The notes beneath the pieces are model-generated. The model was not told the DNA's origin. It made no database searches and saw only the letters and a list, made by a program, of their open reading frames with translations. The position numbers and the translations under genes are program-made. Source: Bacteroidales bacterium (GTDB taxonomy: Bacteria; Bacteroidota; Bacteroidia; Bacteroidales; UBA7960). Taken from it: 6,291 nucleotides of DNA. Below are positions 5,108 to 6,291 of this stretch, one piece after another (within the stretch, counting starts at the first letter, position 1; every line of letters starts with the position of its first letter). Location of the stretch: the NCBI GenBank assembly GCA_007130545.1, contig SLSG01000168.1:1-6291 (forward strand), given 5' to 3'.

Positions 5108-6291
5108 TTAATGCTTGAAATGCCGCTTGCCGGTGAAGGCCATGGAAATTCCAGCCCGGTCGCAATAGTCGACCGACTCCTGGTCCCTCACCGACCCGCC
5201 GGGCTGTATCACTGCCGTAATCCCCGCCCTGTGGGCGATCTCCACACAGTCAGGAAACGGAAAAAACGCATCAGAAGCCATCACCGCGCCGTTCAGCGAA
5301 TGCCCGAACGCCTTTGCCTTTGCGATGGCATGGTTCAGCGCATCCACCCTGGAGGTCTGCCCCATGCCGGTCCCCACCAGCCGTTGATCCTTCACCAGCG
5401 CGATCGCATTGGATTTCAGGTGACGAACAATCCAGTTGGCCAGGAGCAAATCCTGCTCCTCCCCTTTTCCCGGGTTTTTTATCGTCGGATGGGTCCAGCC
5501 ATCCGGCATCACCTCTGCGGCATCGGCCGTTTGCCAGAGCACCCCGTTCAATAAGGAACGGAAGGCCGAGGCAGGAAGCCGGGTGTCCTTTCTTTTCAGG
5601 AGGATGCGGTTCTTCTTCCGTGTCAGAATGTTGAGCGCTTCATCATCGAATCCGGGAGCGATCAGCACTTCAAAGAACAGTTTATTAATAGCATACGCAA
5701 CCGCCCCGGTAATGTTGCGGTTGGTGATCAGAATCCCGCCGAAGGCCGACACAGGATCACCCGACAGGGCGTCCTCCCAGGCCTGCAGCAGATTATCCCT
5801 CACAGCCATGCCGCACACATTGGTATGCTTGATGATGGCGAAGCAATGGCCGCTGCGTTCCTGCATGACCTGCAATGCCGCGTCCACATCCAGCAGGTTG
5901 TTGTATGACAGGGCTTTTCCGCCAAGCTGTTCAAACATTGCGTGGAGGTCCCCGAAAAACCTGCCCTGCTGGTGGGGATTCTCCCCGTACCTCAGGGGCA
6001 CGGACCGGCGAATGCTGTGCTTAAAGGATGCCGGTTGTGTCACGGCTTGCTGCTCGTGTTGTGCCCCGGCTTGTTGTGCCCCGGCCGCCTGCCTCCCGGC
6101 CAGGTACGAATAAATGGCCGTGTCGTAATGAGAGGAAACGTCAAAAGCTGCAGATGCAAAGCTTTCCCTATCGGCCAGGCTGGTCTTTCCCCCGCTCTGT
6201 TCGATCAGGTTGGCAGCCGCATCAAAGTATTCCGGGTCCGGCACCACCAACACATCCCGGTGGTTTTTCGCAGCCGCCCTGATCAGCGAGA
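5108..6291 (-). CDS. purH: Bifunctional AICAR transformylase / IMP cyclohydrolase PurH, N-terminus cut by window edge
   Basis: Catalyses the last two steps of purine synthesis: formylation of AICAR with 10-formyltetrahydrofolate, then ring closure to IMP, in the cytosol. The frame runs to the right edge, and reading through it gives S-L-I-R-A-A-A-K-N-H-R-D-V, a typical PurH stretch. The GTG at 6253 is therefore internal, not the start. About 393 residues are visible of a usual 505-530. The missing part is most of the N-terminal cyclohydrolase (MGS-like) domain. The transformylase domain is complete: R-Y-G-E-N-P-H-Q-Q, the catalytic pair in I-I-K-H-T-N-V-C-G (Lys codon 5830-5828, His 5827-5825), D-P-V-S-A-F-G-G, and the conserved end G-K-R-H-F-K-H. 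The linker before RYGENP is Ala/Gln-rich and contains a 15-bp duplication. It lies directly upstream of mreB on the same strand. Confidence 0.96.
   Translation of the reverse strand, partial: SLIRAAAKNHRDVLVVPDPEYFDAAANLIEQSGGKTSLADRESFASAAFDVSSHYDTAIYSYLAGRQAAGAQQAGAQHEQQAVTQPASFKHSIRRSVPLRYGENPHQQGRFFGDLHAMFEQLGGKALSYNNLLDVDAALQVMQERSGHCFAIIKHTNVCGMAVRDNLLQAWEDALSGDPVSAFGGILITNRNITGAVAYAINKLFFEVLIAPGFDDEALNILTRKKNRILLKRKDTRLPASAFRSLLNGVLWQTADAAEVMPDGWTHPTIKNPGKGEEQDLLLANWIVRHLKSNAIALVKDQRLVGTGMGQTSRVDALNHAIAKAKAFGHSLNGAVMASDAFFPFPDCVEIAHRAGITAVIQPGGSVRDQESVDYCDRAGISMAFTGKRHFKH
6056..6085. repeat. 15-bp tandem duplication inside purH
   Basis: Two adjacent 15-bp units (6056-6070 and 6071-6085) match at 14 of 15 bases and share TGTTGTGCCCCGGC. 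On the minus strand they encode A-G-A-Q-Q followed by A-G-A-Q-H, so the reading frame is kept. The site is the linker between the cyclohydrolase and transformylase domains, where length varies among PurH proteins. Confidence 0.75.

Noticed and set aside
5436..6113. Long open frame on the plus strand opposite purH (225 codons)
   Set aside because: It is antisense to the conserved transformylase domain, and its Ser/Pro/Cys-rich translation is typical of a shadow frame.
1..6291. A new defence, mobile or biosynthetic system
   Set aside because: All coding regions fit known core families (LpxH, cupin dioxygenase, TlpA-like, MreBCD, PurH), and there are no mobile-element genes or composition shifts.

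Overview
The window looks like core chromosome of a member of the Bacteroidota, probably a Bacteroidales-like lineage. Three things point there: promoters of the TTTG / TAnnTTTG type used by the Bacteroidota sigma factor, purH placed directly upstream of mreBCD, and a lipoprotein thioredoxin of the TlpA type with an N-terminal extension. Base composition is even across the window. I see no transposase, integrase, tRNA, rRNA or CRISPR array. Family assignments rest on motifs read by eye, not on database searches.

Layout from left to right. Positions 1-541 (minus) hold the N-terminal 180 residues of an LpxH-type UDP-2,3-diacylglucosamine hydrolase, cut by the window edge. Positions 542-712 are a divergent promoter region, with a near-ideal Bacteroidota promoter for lpxH and a partial one facing the other way. 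Positions 713-1300 (plus) encode a small cupin of the cysteine dioxygenase type. This gene converges on a TlpA-like thioredoxin lipoprotein (1377-2558, minus). The gap between them and the last codons of tlpA are made of three copies of a 26-29 bp tandem repeat. Positions 2559-2663 carry the tlpA promoter and two adjacent palindromes behind mreD. From 6291 down to 2664, all on the minus strand and closely spaced, lie purH (5' end missing), mreB, mreC and mreD, which probably form one transcription unit.

The minus-strand genes cover purine biosynthesis (last two steps to IMP) and the elongasome: MreB filaments, the periplasmic scaffold MreC and the membrane partner MreD. LpxH adds lipid A synthesis, so much of the window concerns building the Gram-negative envelope. 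The TlpA-like lipoprotein would act in the periplasm on protein disulfides. The thiol dioxygenase-like cupin is cytosolic and has no obvious pathway partner here.

I found no convincing undescribed system. The most notable non-coding item is the tandem repeat at the tlpA 3' end. The other observations are modest: mrdA and rodA do not follow mreD, a 15-bp in-frame duplication lies in the PurH interdomain linker, and a five-codon leader ORF touches the tlpA start.
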